DNA from: Flavobacteriales bacterium UBA1986
Lineage (GTDB): Bacteria; Bacteroidota; Bacteroidia; Flavobacteriales_G; Salibacteraceae
Assembly (NCBI GenBank): GCA_002336245.1
Contig: DDDG01000004.1
Span: 1 to 64,000, forward strand
Reading direction: 5' to 3'
Length of the DNA: 64,000 bases
Numbering within the stretch: the stretch's first letter is position 1; every line of letters begins with the position of its first letter. Below the pieces are notes generated by a model. It was not told the origin of the DNA. It did no database searches and saw only the letters and a list, made by a program, of their open reading frames with translations. Of the stretch, positions 1-8,672 are shown piece by piece. The position numbers and the translations under genes were made by a program.

Positions 1-87
1 GACGACGGACAATTGATGCTTGAAATAGACTACAAACGAGGCGATGAAAGAAAGTTGAATGGAAAAACCATCAAGCCAAAAAGTTGA
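1..87 (+). CDS. 3' end of an unidentified gene (partial)
   Basis: An open frame runs in from the left edge and stops at TGA 85-87, giving 28 residues rich in charged amino acids and ending in KPKS. It overlaps the start of the AlkB-like gene by 29 bases in another frame, as often happens in tightly packed operons. The fragment is too short to assign to a family, and it could be a chance open frame. Confidence 0.35.
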   Translation, partial: DDGQLMLEIDYKRGDERKLNGKTIKPKS

Positions 88-652
88 GAACTCCCTTCTA
101 GAGATTGATTTTAAGCCAGAGTTCTATTCGTTAGAAAAGGCGGATCGATTCTATCATTTATTGAAGGAAGAATTGAATTGGAAACAAGGTTTCGTTCGCT
201 TGTTTGGAAGGACAATGGAGGAACCCCGTCTAACGTGCTACTACGGAGATGTCGACTACAAATACTCAAGCAAAGTAAACCCCGCCCAAGACATTCATCT
301 CTCTTCTTCTCTAAAGGAAATAGTTAAAGAACTCGAGGAACGAATCGGAATTAAGTTTAATGCGGTTCTTGGAAATTACTATCGCAACGGCCAAGACAGT
401 ATGGGTTGGCATTCCGACGATGAATCGGTACATATACCAGGAAGTTTAATTGCCTCTATTTCCTTCGGAGAATCACGAAATATAAAATTTAGAAATAAAT
501 CAACTAAGAAGTTGATTTATAAAGTGGAACTCAACTCGGGATCACTTTTAATAATGAAGGGGGATGCTCAAAAGAAGACCGAACACAGCATTCCAAAGCA
601 GAGCAATAAGAAAGGGAGAATAAACTTAACCTTTCGGCAGTTTTCAGGTTGA
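59..652 (+). CDS. AlkB-like 2OG-Fe(II) oxygenase
   Basis: 197-residue member of the AlkB family of 2-oxoglutarate and Fe(II)-dependent dioxygenases, which remove alkyl groups from damaged bases in DNA or RNA by oxidation. The iron site is readable: H118-x-D120 in the WHSDDE motif and a distal H176 in TEHSIPK. R187 and R193 in the closing GRINLTFR motif are the usual 2-oxoglutarate and fold arginines. Residues 101-112 contain the NxYxxGxD-like substrate-lid motif. Length matches short bacterial AlkB/ALKBH2-like proteins. Its exact substrate cannot be read from sequence. It probably follows the gene cut by the left edge in one transcript. Confidence 0.88.
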   Translation: MEKPSSQKVENSLLEIDFKPEFYSLEKADRFYHLLKEELNWKQGFVRLFGRTMEEPRLTCYYGDVDYKYSSKVNPAQDIHLSSSLKEIVKELEERIGIKFNAVLGNYYRNGQDSMGWHSDDESVHIPGSLIASISFGESRNIKFRNKSTKKLIYKVELNSGSLLIMKGDAQKKTEHSIPKQSNKKGRINLTFRQFSG

Positions 653-724
653 AAACGTTTTAGTAAAAGCTGCGAAGAAAGAAATATTCGGGATGTAGCT
701 GAGTTAGTTTTGATTCACCACCGG

Positions 725-2227
725 ATGATGACGACTACCAACAAACTCAAGAAGCTCGCAGGCCAAACAGCCATTTATGGACTGAGCAGTATTCTCGGTC
801 GTTTTTTGAACTATTTATTGGTTCCTCTTCACACGCTCAGATACACCACCGATCAATATGGAGTCATTACAGAGATGTATGCTTATGTGGCGTTTCTTGT
901 GGTTCTGTTGACTTACGGAATGGAAACCACTTTCTTTCGTTTCCTGAATAAGAAGGGAATTGATGGAGGGAGCGTCTATGCAACTGTTTTATATTCCATT
1001 CTCTCTACCAGCGTTTTATTCATTGCAGTTGCGCTGTTCTTCAATCAACCCATCGCGGATTGGTTGCAATATCCCGATCATAGTGAATATGTTGTGTGGT
1101 TTGCCATCATCGTCGGACTTGATGCCATCAGCTCCATTCCCTTAGCAAAGCTTCGTTCTCAAAACAGAGCGGTTCGTTTTGCCTCAGTGAACATCGTTAG
1201 TATTCTGGTGAATATTGGCCTGAATGTATTGTTCGTTTACTACTGCATAAGTGCATATGCTGCGGGGGAACACAACTGGTTCATCGATAATTTATACAAT
1301 CCGGAAATTGGTGTTGGTTATGTATTCATTTCCAACCTCATCTCGGGGATTGTGAAGTTCCTTTTGGTGTTGCCCCAAATTCTTGGAGATAAAGCAAAAG
1401 CGTCCTACCCACTTCTACGACAAATGCTTTTATACACCTCTCCCCTACTTTTTGCTGGTCTTGCAGGAATTGTGAATGAAACTCTAGATCGAGTCATTTT
1501 AAAACGTCTTCTTTTCGAGGAAATAGGAACAACCGCGGCACTGAGCCAGTTGGGAATTTATGGGGCCTGTTATAAAATCAGCATCATCATTAGTCTATTC
1601 ATTCAAGCCTTTCGGTATGCGGCTGAACCCTTCTTTTTTAGTCAGTCGACGGATAAAGATTCAGGAACAATTTATTCTGTTGTCATGAATCTCTTTGTAG
1701 CAGTTTGTGGAATTATTTTCCTCGGGGTGATGTATTACTTAGATGTGTTGAAATACTTCATTCCAAATGAAGCTTATTGGGAAGGTTTGAAGATTGTTCC
1801 CATTCTGTTGATGGCGAACATTTGCTTAGGCATCTACTACAACCAATCCATTTGGTACAAACTCTCCGATAAAACCATTATGGGCGCTTACATCGCAGTA
1901 TTCGGGGCAATAATCACCATTGTATTCAATCTCCTACTCGTTCCCTCCTTGGGTTATTTAGGAAGTGCTTGGACCACCTTAATCTGTTATGGAAGTATGG
2001 TACTTGTTTCTTTTTGGCTTGGAAAGAAGTACTATCCAATTCCGTACGACGTGCCGAAAATCGTTCTCAACATTTCAATTTTTCTTGGATTGTGGGTGTT
2101 ATCCATGGTTCTTGAAACAGGAAACGACTACATTGATTACACCTTAAAAACAAGTCTTTTGATCGCATACATCATCTGGAATGTTTGGAAAGAAGGATTA
2201 TTAAAACGACTGAATTTTGGAAGTTAA
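725..2227 (+). CDS. Polysaccharide flippase (Wzx/MurJ-type MOP superfamily)
   Basis: About 500 residues, almost entirely hydrophobic, with some 12-14 predicted membrane helices. The N-terminal segment around LAGQTAIYGLSSILGRF is typical of Wzx-like lipopolysaccharide or O-antigen exporters of the multidrug/oligosaccharidyl-lipid/polysaccharide (MOP) superfamily. Such proteins flip undecaprenyl-linked sugars across the inner membrane. I chose ATG 725 (or 728); a TTG at 710 would add five residues. The last 11 bases overlap dut, so the two are likely co-transcribed. The glycan substrate is unknown and no glycosyltransferases are nearby. Confidence 0.85.
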   Translation: MMTTTNKLKKLAGQTAIYGLSSILGRFLNYLLVPLHTLRYTTDQYGVITEMYAYVAFLVVLLTYGMETTFFRFLNKKGIDGGSVYATVLYSILSTSVLFIAVALFFNQPIADWLQYPDHSEYVVWFAIIVGLDAISSIPLAKLRSQNRAVRFASVNIVSILVNIGLNVLFVYYCISAYAAGEHNWFIDNLYNPEIGVGYVFISNLISGIVKFLLVLPQILGDKAKASYPLLRQMLLYTSPLLFAGLAGIVNETLDRVILKRLLFEEIGTTAALSQLGIYGACYKISIIISLFIQAFRYAAEPFFFSQSTDKDSGTIYSVVMNLFVAVCGIIFLGVMYYLDVLKYFIPNEAYWEGLKIVPILLMANICLGIYYNQSIWYKLSDKTIMGAYIAVFGAIITIVFNLLLVPSLGYLGSAWTTLICYGSMVLVSFWLGKKYYPIPYDVPKIVLNISIFLGLWVLSMVLETGNDYIDYTLKTSLLIAYIIWNVWKEGLLKRLNFGS

Positions 2228-2651
2228 AGTCATCAATAAATCGAAACATGCACTTCCTGAATATGGAACCGAGCATGCGGCAGGATTGGATCTTCGCGCC
2301 AACATCGATGAGCTGATTGAATTAAAACCTCTTGAGAGAAGTTTAATACCTACGGGTTTATTCATCCAGTTGGCAGAAGGAACAGAGGCTCAAATTAGAC
2401 CACGCTCAGGTTTGGCATACAAGCAGGGATTAACCGTGCTCAACAGCCCAGGAACCATAGACGCTGATTATCGAGGAGAAATAAAGGTTTTACTTGTGAA
2501 TCTCTCGGGAGAAACGCAACGCGTTGAAGATGGAGAGCGCATCGCACAGATGGTGGTGGCGCGCTATGAGCGCATTCAATGGCATAAAACAGACGAGCTA
2601 GAAGATTCCACCCGCGGAAAAGGAGGGTTCGGCAGCACCGGGAAAAGGTGA
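2217..2651 (+). CDS. dut: dUTP diphosphatase
   Basis: 144-residue trimeric dUTPase, hydrolysing dUTP to dUMP and pyrophosphate so that uracil is kept out of DNA and dUMP is supplied for dTMP synthesis. All five family motifs are present: AGLDLRA (22-28), PRSGLA (62-67), the uracil-binding GTIDADYRGE (79-88), RIAQMV (108-113) and the C-terminal GFGSTG (138-143). Start is TTG 2217: an in-frame stop lies just upstream at 2211 and the next in-frame ATG is far inside the protein, so the TTG start is well supported. It overlaps the flippase gene by 11 bases. Confidence 0.95.
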   Translation: MEVKVINKSKHALPEYGTEHAAGLDLRANIDELIELKPLERSLIPTGLFIQLAEGTEAQIRPRSGLAYKQGLTVLNSPGTIDADYRGEIKVLLVNLSGETQRVEDGERIAQMVVARYERIQWHKTDELEDSTRGKGGFGSTGKR

Positions 2652-2691
2652 TTAAGGTCGGAGAGAAGACCAAAGACTTGTAGGCCTTAAT

Positions 2692-2699
2692 TAGCTTTG
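2692..2699 (+). promoter_or_regulatory. Bacteroidota -7 promoter element, leaderless layout
   Basis: TAGCTTTG matches the Bacteroidota -7 consensus TAnnTTTG and lies only four bases before the ATG at 2704, so the transcript would begin at or next to the start codon. The same spacing recurs before the biotin carrier gene and recJ. No convincing -33 element was found. Confidence 0.5.
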
Positions 2700-2703
2700 G
2701 AGC

Positions 2704-3468
2704 ATGTTGACAAGGTGGCTGATTTCATGTGTTTTGGTGCTGAGTTTAAGTTCGTGTTTTCCCGAAGACAAACAAATATCCACAACCAAACCAATAGACC
2801 ATACTGCTTGGACATTGCTTCTTGAAAAACATGTAGATGCAGAGGGTTTTGTGAATTACAAAGCATTTCAAGCAGACAGCCTGAGCCTGAACGATTATTT
2901 AAAACTGCTTTCCAAAAATCACCCAAACGATGCTTTTTGGACGGAGGAAGAGCAGTTGGCTTATTGGATCAACGCTTACAATTCGTTTACCATTCAGATT
3001 GTGCTTCGTCACTATCCATTAGAGTCCATACGCGACATTGCAGGAGCCATTCCTTTTGTAAATTCTGTTTGGGATGTTGATTTCATCCGAATTGAAGACC
3101 GAGTTTATTCACTCAACAATATTGAACACGGAATCCTGCGATCCCATTTTAAAGAACCGCGAATACACTTCGCCATTAATTGCGCTTCAATGAGTTGTCC
3201 TCAATTACGTGGAGAGGCCTACACAGCGAGTAAACTCGAAAAACAGCTAGGGGAGCAGGTGGTGCTTTTCGTGAACGACCGCAGTAAGAATGACTTTCTA
3301 GAAGATGAACTTCGACTTTCGAAGATCTTCAGTTGGTTTGGCGGCGATTTCGAGGACGGACAAAGCATTCCAGAATTCCTTCAGAAGTACAGCAATGTTG
3401 AGTTCTCTTTAGATGCAGACATTAAGTTCCTCGACTACGATTGGCGTTTGAATTCGCAGGAACTATAA
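2704..3468 (+). CDS. DUF547 domain lipoprotein
   Basis: 254 residues. A signal peptide ends in a lipobox (LSSC, Cys at about 18), so the protein is probably lipid-anchored in the periplasm or outer membrane. The mature part is a DUF547 domain: the family signature YWINAYNSFTI sits near residues 85-95, and FAINCASMSCPQL carries the conserved paired cysteines. The biochemical role of DUF547 is not established. The 3' end overlaps the convergent recO by 6 bases. The start is fixed by the signal peptide and by a -7 promoter element four bases upstream. Confidence 0.85.
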   Translation: MLTRWLISCVLVLSLSSCFPEDKQISTTKPIDHTAWTLLLEKHVDAEGFVNYKAFQADSLSLNDYLKLLSKNHPNDAFWTEEEQLAYWINAYNSFTIQIVLRHYPLESIRDIAGAIPFVNSVWDVDFIRIEDRVYSLNNIEHGILRSHFKEPRIHFAINCASMSCPQLRGEAYTASKLEKQLGEQVVLFVNDRSKNDFLEDELRLSKIFSWFGGDFEDGQSIPEFLQKYSNVEFSLDADIKFLDYDWRLNSQEL

Positions 3469-4167
3469 GATTTCACCAAGAACATTTTGCGATTTAGTAC
3501 CCCGGAACCACTCACACTGAGCGTCGAGGTATTTCAATAAATCATTCACTAAGGAAAGCCGATGTTTTCCATCGATCTCATCCAGCTGTGATTCCTTTAA
3601 AAATTGATAGAAGTAGCGCGAGTTTTCACCGGACATGAGAATGTGTGAATCTGAAAGTCGTGTTTGAAATTCACCCTCTATGAGGTTGAAGCATTTGCCA
3701 TTAATCTCGTCTGGAAGCTGGGGAGATATTCCTAAAGAGAAAAGAAGTTTACAGAAAAGCTGAAGATGGAGGTTTGGGTTGAATTTTTCTTCTTTGAGTT
3801 CTGTAATGAGTTGATGTTTACAAGCATCGAACAAGACCGTGTGCTCTTCTTGGTCGTGAAGGATTTCACTAAAAAGCTCGGCTAAAAATTGAAGTATGAA
3901 GGCTCGAGGTGGAGAGTCGTAGAGTTGTACAAGCTGCGGATGAACTTGTGGGTCTTTCATGCGAAGAAGACTTCCCTTTCCGTCGTAATGCGTGAACTGA
4001 ATGAGGTTAAAGGCTTGGAATAAAGCCGCACTTCCCTTCTTCTTTTTTCGAACTCCTTGAATGAAAAAGGCACGTTTTCCATGCGATCGGGTAAAGATGT
4101 TTAGAATGAAGCCAGTGTCGCCGTATGCTTTTCGGTTCAGAATGAAGCCCTCGTCGGAATGCAGCAT
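3463..4167 (-). CDS. recO: DNA repair protein RecO
   Basis: 234 residues. RecO works with RecR, and in many bacteria RecF, to load RecA on SSB-coated single-stranded DNA in the RecFOR recombination pathway. The N-terminal OB fold is recognisable: an opening EGFILNRKAYGDTGFILNIF segment, then HGKRAFFIQGVRKKKK with the basic patch typical of the family. The rest is the helical RecO C-terminal domain. The gene sits immediately downstream of porZ on the same strand (4 bases apart), so the two are probably one transcript; I recall this adjacency from other Bacteroidota. Confidence 0.92.
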   Translation of the reverse strand: MLHSDEGFILNRKAYGDTGFILNIFTRSHGKRAFFIQGVRKKKKGSAALFQAFNLIQFTHYDGKGSLLRMKDPQVHPQLVQLYDSPPRAFILQFLAELFSEILHDQEEHTVLFDACKHQLITELKEEKFNPNLHLQLFCKLLFSLGISPQLPDEINGKCFNLIEGEFQTRLSDSHILMSGENSRYFYQFLKESQLDEIDGKHRLSLVNDLLKYLDAQCEWFRGTKSQNVLGEIL

Positions 4168-4170
4168 GAC

Positions 4171-6474
4171 TTAGCGAGCCAAGAGAATTTTGGTTTTACC
4201 ACGAATGGATCCATCCGGACTGGAGGCAAGGACGAGATAGACACCGTTGGCGGCATCCCTCCTATTGTTGTCACGCCCATCCCAAGTAGCCTGACCACCC
4301 ATGGCGGTAGTTTGGTAAATCAAAGCGCCGGAAGCGTCAACTATACGCACATCAGCACCGTCGCTTAAATTCTTTATAGCAATCAAGCCAGCGTGCTTGG
4401 GTTTAACTGGGTTTGGGTAAACGTAGAGGTTTTCCATTTCTGCAAAAGGGCTTGTTGCCTCGCTTTTGTAGGACAACATTCCTTTGTCTGTTCCAATGAA
4501 CAACTCGCCCGTTGGGTCCATGAGGCCAAGCGAAATGATGCGATCCGAAAAGAGTGGACTGTTGCGCTGGGTGAAGTTGTGAATTTGATCTTTTCCATCT
4601 GCGGAAAGGAGGAAAAGGCCTGAGTTTTGGGTTCCAATCCACTTTCTGTTTGCCTCATCAATGACAATCCCCGTAATACTTTCCTGGTCAAACAAAACCT
4701 CAGTATAACCCTCTTGTTGAAAGAGAATTTCACTGGCGTCGCCCTGAGTACCACCGTCGAAAACCCTTCGCGGACTGAAGAATACGCGGAGGCCAAGGTT
4801 CGTCCCGATCCAGATTTCTCCGTTTTCATCCTCAGCCATAAACTCGACTTCAAGACTTGGAAGGTTTCCTGAAGTCGCGCCTTTTGAGAGAAAGCGGTAT
4901 TGGTCATCGTCGGTCTCCAAAGGAGTGTTGTTGTAGTCGTATACCAGGATGCCTCGTTTCGGTAGGCTCAACCAAACATGTCCCCAAGAAGTGTGCATGA
5001 GTCTACCGCTAAAATCGGAAGAAGAGAACCCCGTGACGGGCATTTGGGCCCATTCACCATCTACTGTTCGCACGTGCAAGGGGGCCAAGGATCGTGAGTT
5101 TCCAACCCAAAGGTTGCCGTCGGAGTCAAAATCCAAACCACTGATGGCGACATAAGTTGAGTCGCCAACAATGTTGCGAAGACTCGAATTTCGGTTGTCG
5201 AAAGTTTCAAGGAGTTGATCCTCCTTGAAATGAAGTAGACCACCACCATAGGAGGCGACGTAAATATTGTCGCCGTCGAAGGAGGTAACATCGATTAAGT
5301 CGTTGACAGTGGCGAGAGCGTTTACAGTAAACACATTCAAGCCAGACCATTTGTTCTCTTCTAGTATGAATACGTGCGGAGCGCTGAAGGTATTGAGCCA
5401 GTTGTTCGTTCTACTTCCTGCGGCGACCATTACCCGCTCCCCGATTGAGAAAACACTTTGGCTACTTGCTGTTGCGGGGCTACTAGGAGTTAGGATCTCA
5501 TTGTTGAAAGGGTCGTTGCTCTTAACCAAACCCTGGTTAAAGTCAGCAACCCACAGCGTATTGTTTACAGCATCCCAAGCGGCGTCTCGGGGGGCGGGGG
5601 TTATGTTTGATTGATAATCAAAGACCCTACGGACGTTGTTCCAGTTCTTATCTAGAACCTCGACAGCGGTGCTTTGTGATACAAGAAGCAGGTCTGAATA
5701 AACTTTAAAAGATGAGTTCGTTTCGTTGCTTAAAAGGTCGAAGTATTCCCAAGTTGAACCTGATTTTCGATAGACAGTATCAGACTGGAAAGAGAAGCCT
5801 TCTGCGTTGATGTAGAGTTCGTTGTTAAAGGAGAAGAGCGCGTTGACATTAAAGTTGATAGAGTTGGAGTCCTTAACCCAAGAGCGAAAGTCGGAAAGGT
5901 CGGATGAGATGGGGGCTTGCCAAATTCCTGTGGAGCTCGATGCGTAGATGGTATCTTGAAAAACCATGGATGATTGGAGGTTTTGATACGATTCATTTGG
6001 ACCTACGAGGATGGTTCCAAGGGCCTCGGTTTTCGTCATGCTGTAAAGCACTAAACCGAATCCAGTGCATATGAAAGCGGTATCACCATAAAAGTGGATG
6101 GAGTTGATGCCTTTGTTGGAAATGATGTTAGCGCGAATGATGTCGGCCCGGTTCAGAATCTCATTTCCACTTATGAAATCTAGGTTTCCAGAAGAGTAAC
6201 CAACGACGAGTGTACCGCTTGCTTCGTGCGCTGAAATACATGAGACGCCCATTTCCGTGAGTCCAGAAATAGTGTTCAAACGTTCAATGCTTTTGTCTTC
6301 GTTGTCGTATGCGAACAGCCCCGGACCACTTTGGCAGTAAACCTTCGTCCCAAGGATTTCTAATTGTTGTCCTTGTTTATATGGAAGGTGATCGAAAAAA
6401 GTACCGATGGCGTTTCTCTGTGCGAATGAGCTTGATGCGTTGAACAGAAGAAGTAAGAAAATAAATTGTTTCAT
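4171..6474 (-). CDS. porZ: Type IX secretion system protein PorZ
   Basis: 767 residues from ATG 6474; upstream in-frame codons run into the tRNA-Arg gene, and residues 1-19 from this ATG form a clean signal peptide ending SSFAQ. Two beta-propellers with repeated two-component-regulator-type blades follow (for example GEIWIGTNLGLRVF), and the last 80 or so residues are a type A T9SS sorting domain starting YVYPNPVKP. PorZ belongs to the cell-surface attachment complex with PorU, PorV and PorQ, which removes sorting domains and links cargo to A-LPS. The N-terminal part fits PorZ better than a generic propeller sensor, but a database search was not possible. Confidence 0.75.
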   Translation of the reverse strand: MKQFIFLLLLFNASSSFAQRNAIGTFFDHLPYKQGQQLEILGTKVYCQSGPGLFAYDNEDKSIERLNTISGLTEMGVSCISAHEASGTLVVGYSSGNLDFISGNEILNRADIIRANIISNKGINSIHFYGDTAFICTGFGLVLYSMTKTEALGTILVGPNESYQNLQSSMVFQDTIYASSSTGIWQAPISSDLSDFRSWVKDSNSINFNVNALFSFNNELYINAEGFSFQSDTVYRKSGSTWEYFDLLSNETNSSFKVYSDLLLVSQSTAVEVLDKNWNNVRRVFDYQSNITPAPRDAAWDAVNNTLWVADFNQGLVKSNDPFNNEILTPSSPATASSQSVFSIGERVMVAAGSRTNNWLNTFSAPHVFILEENKWSGLNVFTVNALATVNDLIDVTSFDGDNIYVASYGGGLLHFKEDQLLETFDNRNSSLRNIVGDSTYVAISGLDFDSDGNLWVGNSRSLAPLHVRTVDGEWAQMPVTGFSSSDFSGRLMHTSWGHVWLSLPKRGILVYDYNNTPLETDDDQYRFLSKGATSGNLPSLEVEFMAEDENGEIWIGTNLGLRVFFSPRRVFDGGTQGDASEILFQQEGYTEVLFDQESITGIVIDEANRKWIGTQNSGLFLLSADGKDQIHNFTQRNSPLFSDRIISLGLMDPTGELFIGTDKGMLSYKSEATSPFAEMENLYVYPNPVKPKHAGLIAIKNLSDGADVRIVDASGALIYQTTAMGGQATWDGRDNNRRDAANGVYLVLASSPDGSIRGKTKILLAR

Positions 6475-6482
6475 TGAGGCTG

Positions 6483-6490
6483 CAAAAGTA
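6483..6490 (-). promoter_or_regulatory. -7 promoter element of porZ
   Basis: Read on the minus strand, TACTTTTG matches TAnnTTTG and ends eight bases before the porZ ATG, predicting a very short leader of a few bases. Confidence 0.4.
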
Positions 6491-6529
6491 GCTAACAGAG
6501 AACGGGCTCTTTTATTGTTTATACAGGAA

Positions 6530-6557
6530 TTTGAAAAAGCAAGAAAAGTTACATTTG
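6530..6557 (+). promoter_or_regulatory. Promoter of tRNA-Arg
   Basis: TTTG at 6530-6533 and TACATTTG at 6550-6557 match the Bacteroidota -33 and -7 elements with a 16-base spacer. The predicted transcription start lies just upstream of the first tRNA base at 6565. Confidence 0.6.
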
Positions 6558-6564
6558 CCGCCTT

Positions 6565-6638
6565 GCGCTCGTAGTTCAACTGGATAGAATATCAGATTTC
6601 GGCTCTGATGGTTGAGGGTTCGAGTCCTTCCGAGCGCA
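6565..6638 (+). tRNA. tRNA-Arg (anticodon TCG)
   Basis: A 74-base cloverleaf: acceptor stem GCGCTCG/CGAGCGC, D stem GTTC/GAAT, anticodon stem TCAGA/TCTGA with loop TTTCGGC giving anticodon TCG, T arm GAGGG-TTCGAGT-CCTTC, discriminator A. The CCA end is not encoded. It decodes CGA-type arginine codons. Confidence 0.95.
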
Positions 6639-6690
6639 CAAGGTTGATTACCAATGAATTAACCAACACATAACACCAAGAAGCACAGAG

Positions 6691-6708
6691 GCCCCCAGCG
6701 GGCTTTTT
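6691..6708 (+). terminator. Possible terminator after tRNA-Arg
   Basis: GCCC (6691-6694) can pair with GGGC (6700-6703) and is followed directly by five T. The stem is short, so strength is uncertain, but its place 53 bases after the tRNA fits transcript termination. Confidence 0.45.
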
Positions 6709-6773
6709 GTGTTTTCTGAGGGTTGTATAACCAGAGAGGTGTCTAAAGCCGCGAAATCAGCTTATTTGGACTT

Positions 6774-6787
6774 GTTTCACGTGAAAC
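6774..6787. other. parS-type site (GTTTCACGTGAAAC), copy 1
   Basis: Perfect 14-base palindrome GTTTCACGTGAAAC, in the context TGTTTCACGTGAAACT, which matches 15 of the 16 bases of the widely conserved parS consensus TGTTTCACGTGAAACA bound by ParB (Spo0J). It ends inside the mnmG stop codon (CTA at 6787-6789 on the plus strand). ParB spreads from parS and directs origin segregation and SMC loading. No parA or parB lies in this window. Confidence 0.75.
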
Positions 6788-8655
6788 TATCGTTTCATGC
6801 GGACGAGGAGCACAGAAATGTCTGCCGGACTCACGCCACTTATTCTTGAAGCTTGTCCGAGCGATTCGGGTTGAACCTTCTGAAGTTTCTCTCGTGCTTC
6901 ACTAGAAAGCGCATTCAATTCAGAATAGGCAAAATTCTTTGGGATGATTACATCTTCTAAACGATGGAGTTTGTCGGCGAGATCTTTTTCACGATCAATG
7001 TAACCCTGATACTTTAATCGGATTTCAACAGATTCTTCGATCTGTTGATCTTCGAAATCATTCTCCCCTACCCGCTCAAGATTTGGATGCATTCGACGAA
7101 CATCTTCGATGTGAAGTTCGGGCCGCGGAATCAAAGTTGCAGCTTTGAGCTTCTGTTTTATAGGAGCAGATTTTTTCTCTAAAAGCACTTCGTTGGCCTT
7201 ATCTAAATCCACGCTTTGTTCATTCAATTGCTTCAATCGCGAGTTTACTTCTCGATCTTTTTCCTGGAAATCTTGGAAGCGTTTTTCTCCAATAAGCCCG
7301 AGTTCAAATGCTCTAGGCGTAAGGCGAACGTCGGCATTGTCTTGACGTAGGAGAATGCGAAACTCAGCCCGAGAAGTGAACATGCGGTACGGCTCCTCCG
7401 TGCCTTTGGTGATGAGGTCGTCGATGAGAACACCGATATAAGCTTCGTCTCTGCTGAGTACAAATGGATCCAGCCCGCGGACTTTTTGGTGTGCATTGAT
7501 GCCGGCCATTAAGCCTTGGCATGCCGCTTCTTCGTAACCAGTGGTGCCGTTGATCTGTCCAGCGAAATACAGATTTTGAATACTCTTGGTTTCAAGACTG
7601 TGCTTCAGTTGAATTGGTGGAAAGTAATCGTATTCGATGGCGTAACCAGGACGAAACATCTTGGCCTTTTCGAATCCTTCAATCTTACGAATCGCGTTGG
7701 TTTGTACATCCAAAGGCAGGCTTGTAGAAAAGCCGTTGACGTAAATTTCTACCGTATCCCAACCTTCGGGTTCTACGAATATCTGATGGCGGTCTCGTTC
7801 CGCGAAACGGTCGATTTTGTCTTCGATGGAAGGGCAGTATCTAGGCCCAGTTCCTCGAATTCGTCCGTTGAACATAGGTGAACGATCGAATCCTTCTTTC
7901 AGCAGTTCGTGTACTTCTGGATTGGTGTAGGTGATGTGGCAAGAACGCTGCTCTGGCATTCGTTCTTTTGAGGTGTAAGAAAAGCTTGCGGAGTTTTCGT
8001 CGCCCTTTTGCTCTTCCATTTTACTGAAATTTAAACTTCGTCCATCAACCCTTGGCGGGGTTCCTGTTTTCATTCGTCCACTTTCGAAACCTAAATCCAC
8101 TAGTTGTTCTGTGATTCCAAAACTGGCTTTTTCACCAATTCTTCCACCGCCAAACTGTTGATCACCGATGTGGATGGTGCCATTTAAAAAGGTACCACTG
8201 GTGACTACAACAGAAGCGCAATGAATTTCAATTCCCATGGAAGTTTTAACGCCAACAACCTTATCTCCTTTCACGACAAATCCAACAGCCATGTCTTGCC
8301 AGAAGTCTAGGTTTTTTGTTTGCTCCAGAATCTTTCTCCATTCTAAGTGGAAGAGCATGCGGTCGTTTTGTGTTCTCGGGCTCCACATTGCGGGTCCTTT
8401 GGAGCGGTTGAGCATCCGGAACTGGATGGCTGATTTATCGCTTACGATGCCGGAAAAGCCACCTAGGGCGTCAATTTCACGAACGATTTGGCCTTTTGCG
8501 ACGCCACCCATGGCTGGGTTGCACGACATCTGCGCAATGCGACTCATGTCCATGGTGATCATCAGGACCTTCGAACCGAGGTTTGCGGCGGCAGCAGCTG
8601 CTTCGCATCCTGCGTGGCCGGCACCAATTACTATAAGATCGTACTTAGGAAACAT
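6787..8655 (-). CDS. mnmG: tRNA uridine-5-carboxymethylaminomethyl(34) synthesis enzyme MnmG
   Basis: 622-residue FAD enzyme that, with MnmE, adds the carboxymethylaminomethyl group to wobble U34 of tRNAs reading two-codon boxes. The FAD-binding GAGHAGCEAA motif is at residues 12-21, followed by the family motifs MSCNPAMGGVAKGQIVREID and GTFLNG, and the C-terminal helical domain ends near SRISGVSPADISVLLV. Length is standard. It is followed and preceded by perfect parS-type palindromes, and lies 16 bases downstream of ybeY on the same strand. mnmG (gidA) is near the replication origin in many bacteria. Confidence 0.97.
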   Translation of the reverse strand: MFPKYDLIVIGAGHAGCEAAAAAANLGSKVLMITMDMSRIAQMSCNPAMGGVAKGQIVREIDALGGFSGIVSDKSAIQFRMLNRSKGPAMWSPRTQNDRMLFHLEWRKILEQTKNLDFWQDMAVGFVVKGDKVVGVKTSMGIEIHCASVVVTSGTFLNGTIHIGDQQFGGGRIGEKASFGITEQLVDLGFESGRMKTGTPPRVDGRSLNFSKMEEQKGDENSASFSYTSKERMPEQRSCHITYTNPEVHELLKEGFDRSPMFNGRIRGTGPRYCPSIEDKIDRFAERDRHQIFVEPEGWDTVEIYVNGFSTSLPLDVQTNAIRKIEGFEKAKMFRPGYAIEYDYFPPIQLKHSLETKSIQNLYFAGQINGTTGYEEAACQGLMAGINAHQKVRGLDPFVLSRDEAYIGVLIDDLITKGTEEPYRMFTSRAEFRILLRQDNADVRLTPRAFELGLIGEKRFQDFQEKDREVNSRLKQLNEQSVDLDKANEVLLEKKSAPIKQKLKAATLIPRPELHIEDVRRMHPNLERVGENDFEDQQIEESVEIRLKYQGYIDREKDLADKLHRLEDVIIPKNFAYSELNALSSEAREKLQKVQPESLGQASRISGVSPADISVLLVRMKR

Positions 8656-8658
8656 AGG

Positions 8659-8672
8659 GTTTCACGTGAAAC
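8659..8672. other. parS-type site (GTTTCACGTGAAAC), copy 2
   Basis: A second perfect GTTTCACGTGAAAC palindrome, filling the short gap between the mnmG start codon and the ybeY stop codon and sharing one base with the latter. The flanking bases are G and T, so 14 of the 14 core bases but not the full 16-base consensus match. The two copies are about 1.9 kb apart. Confidence 0.72.
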
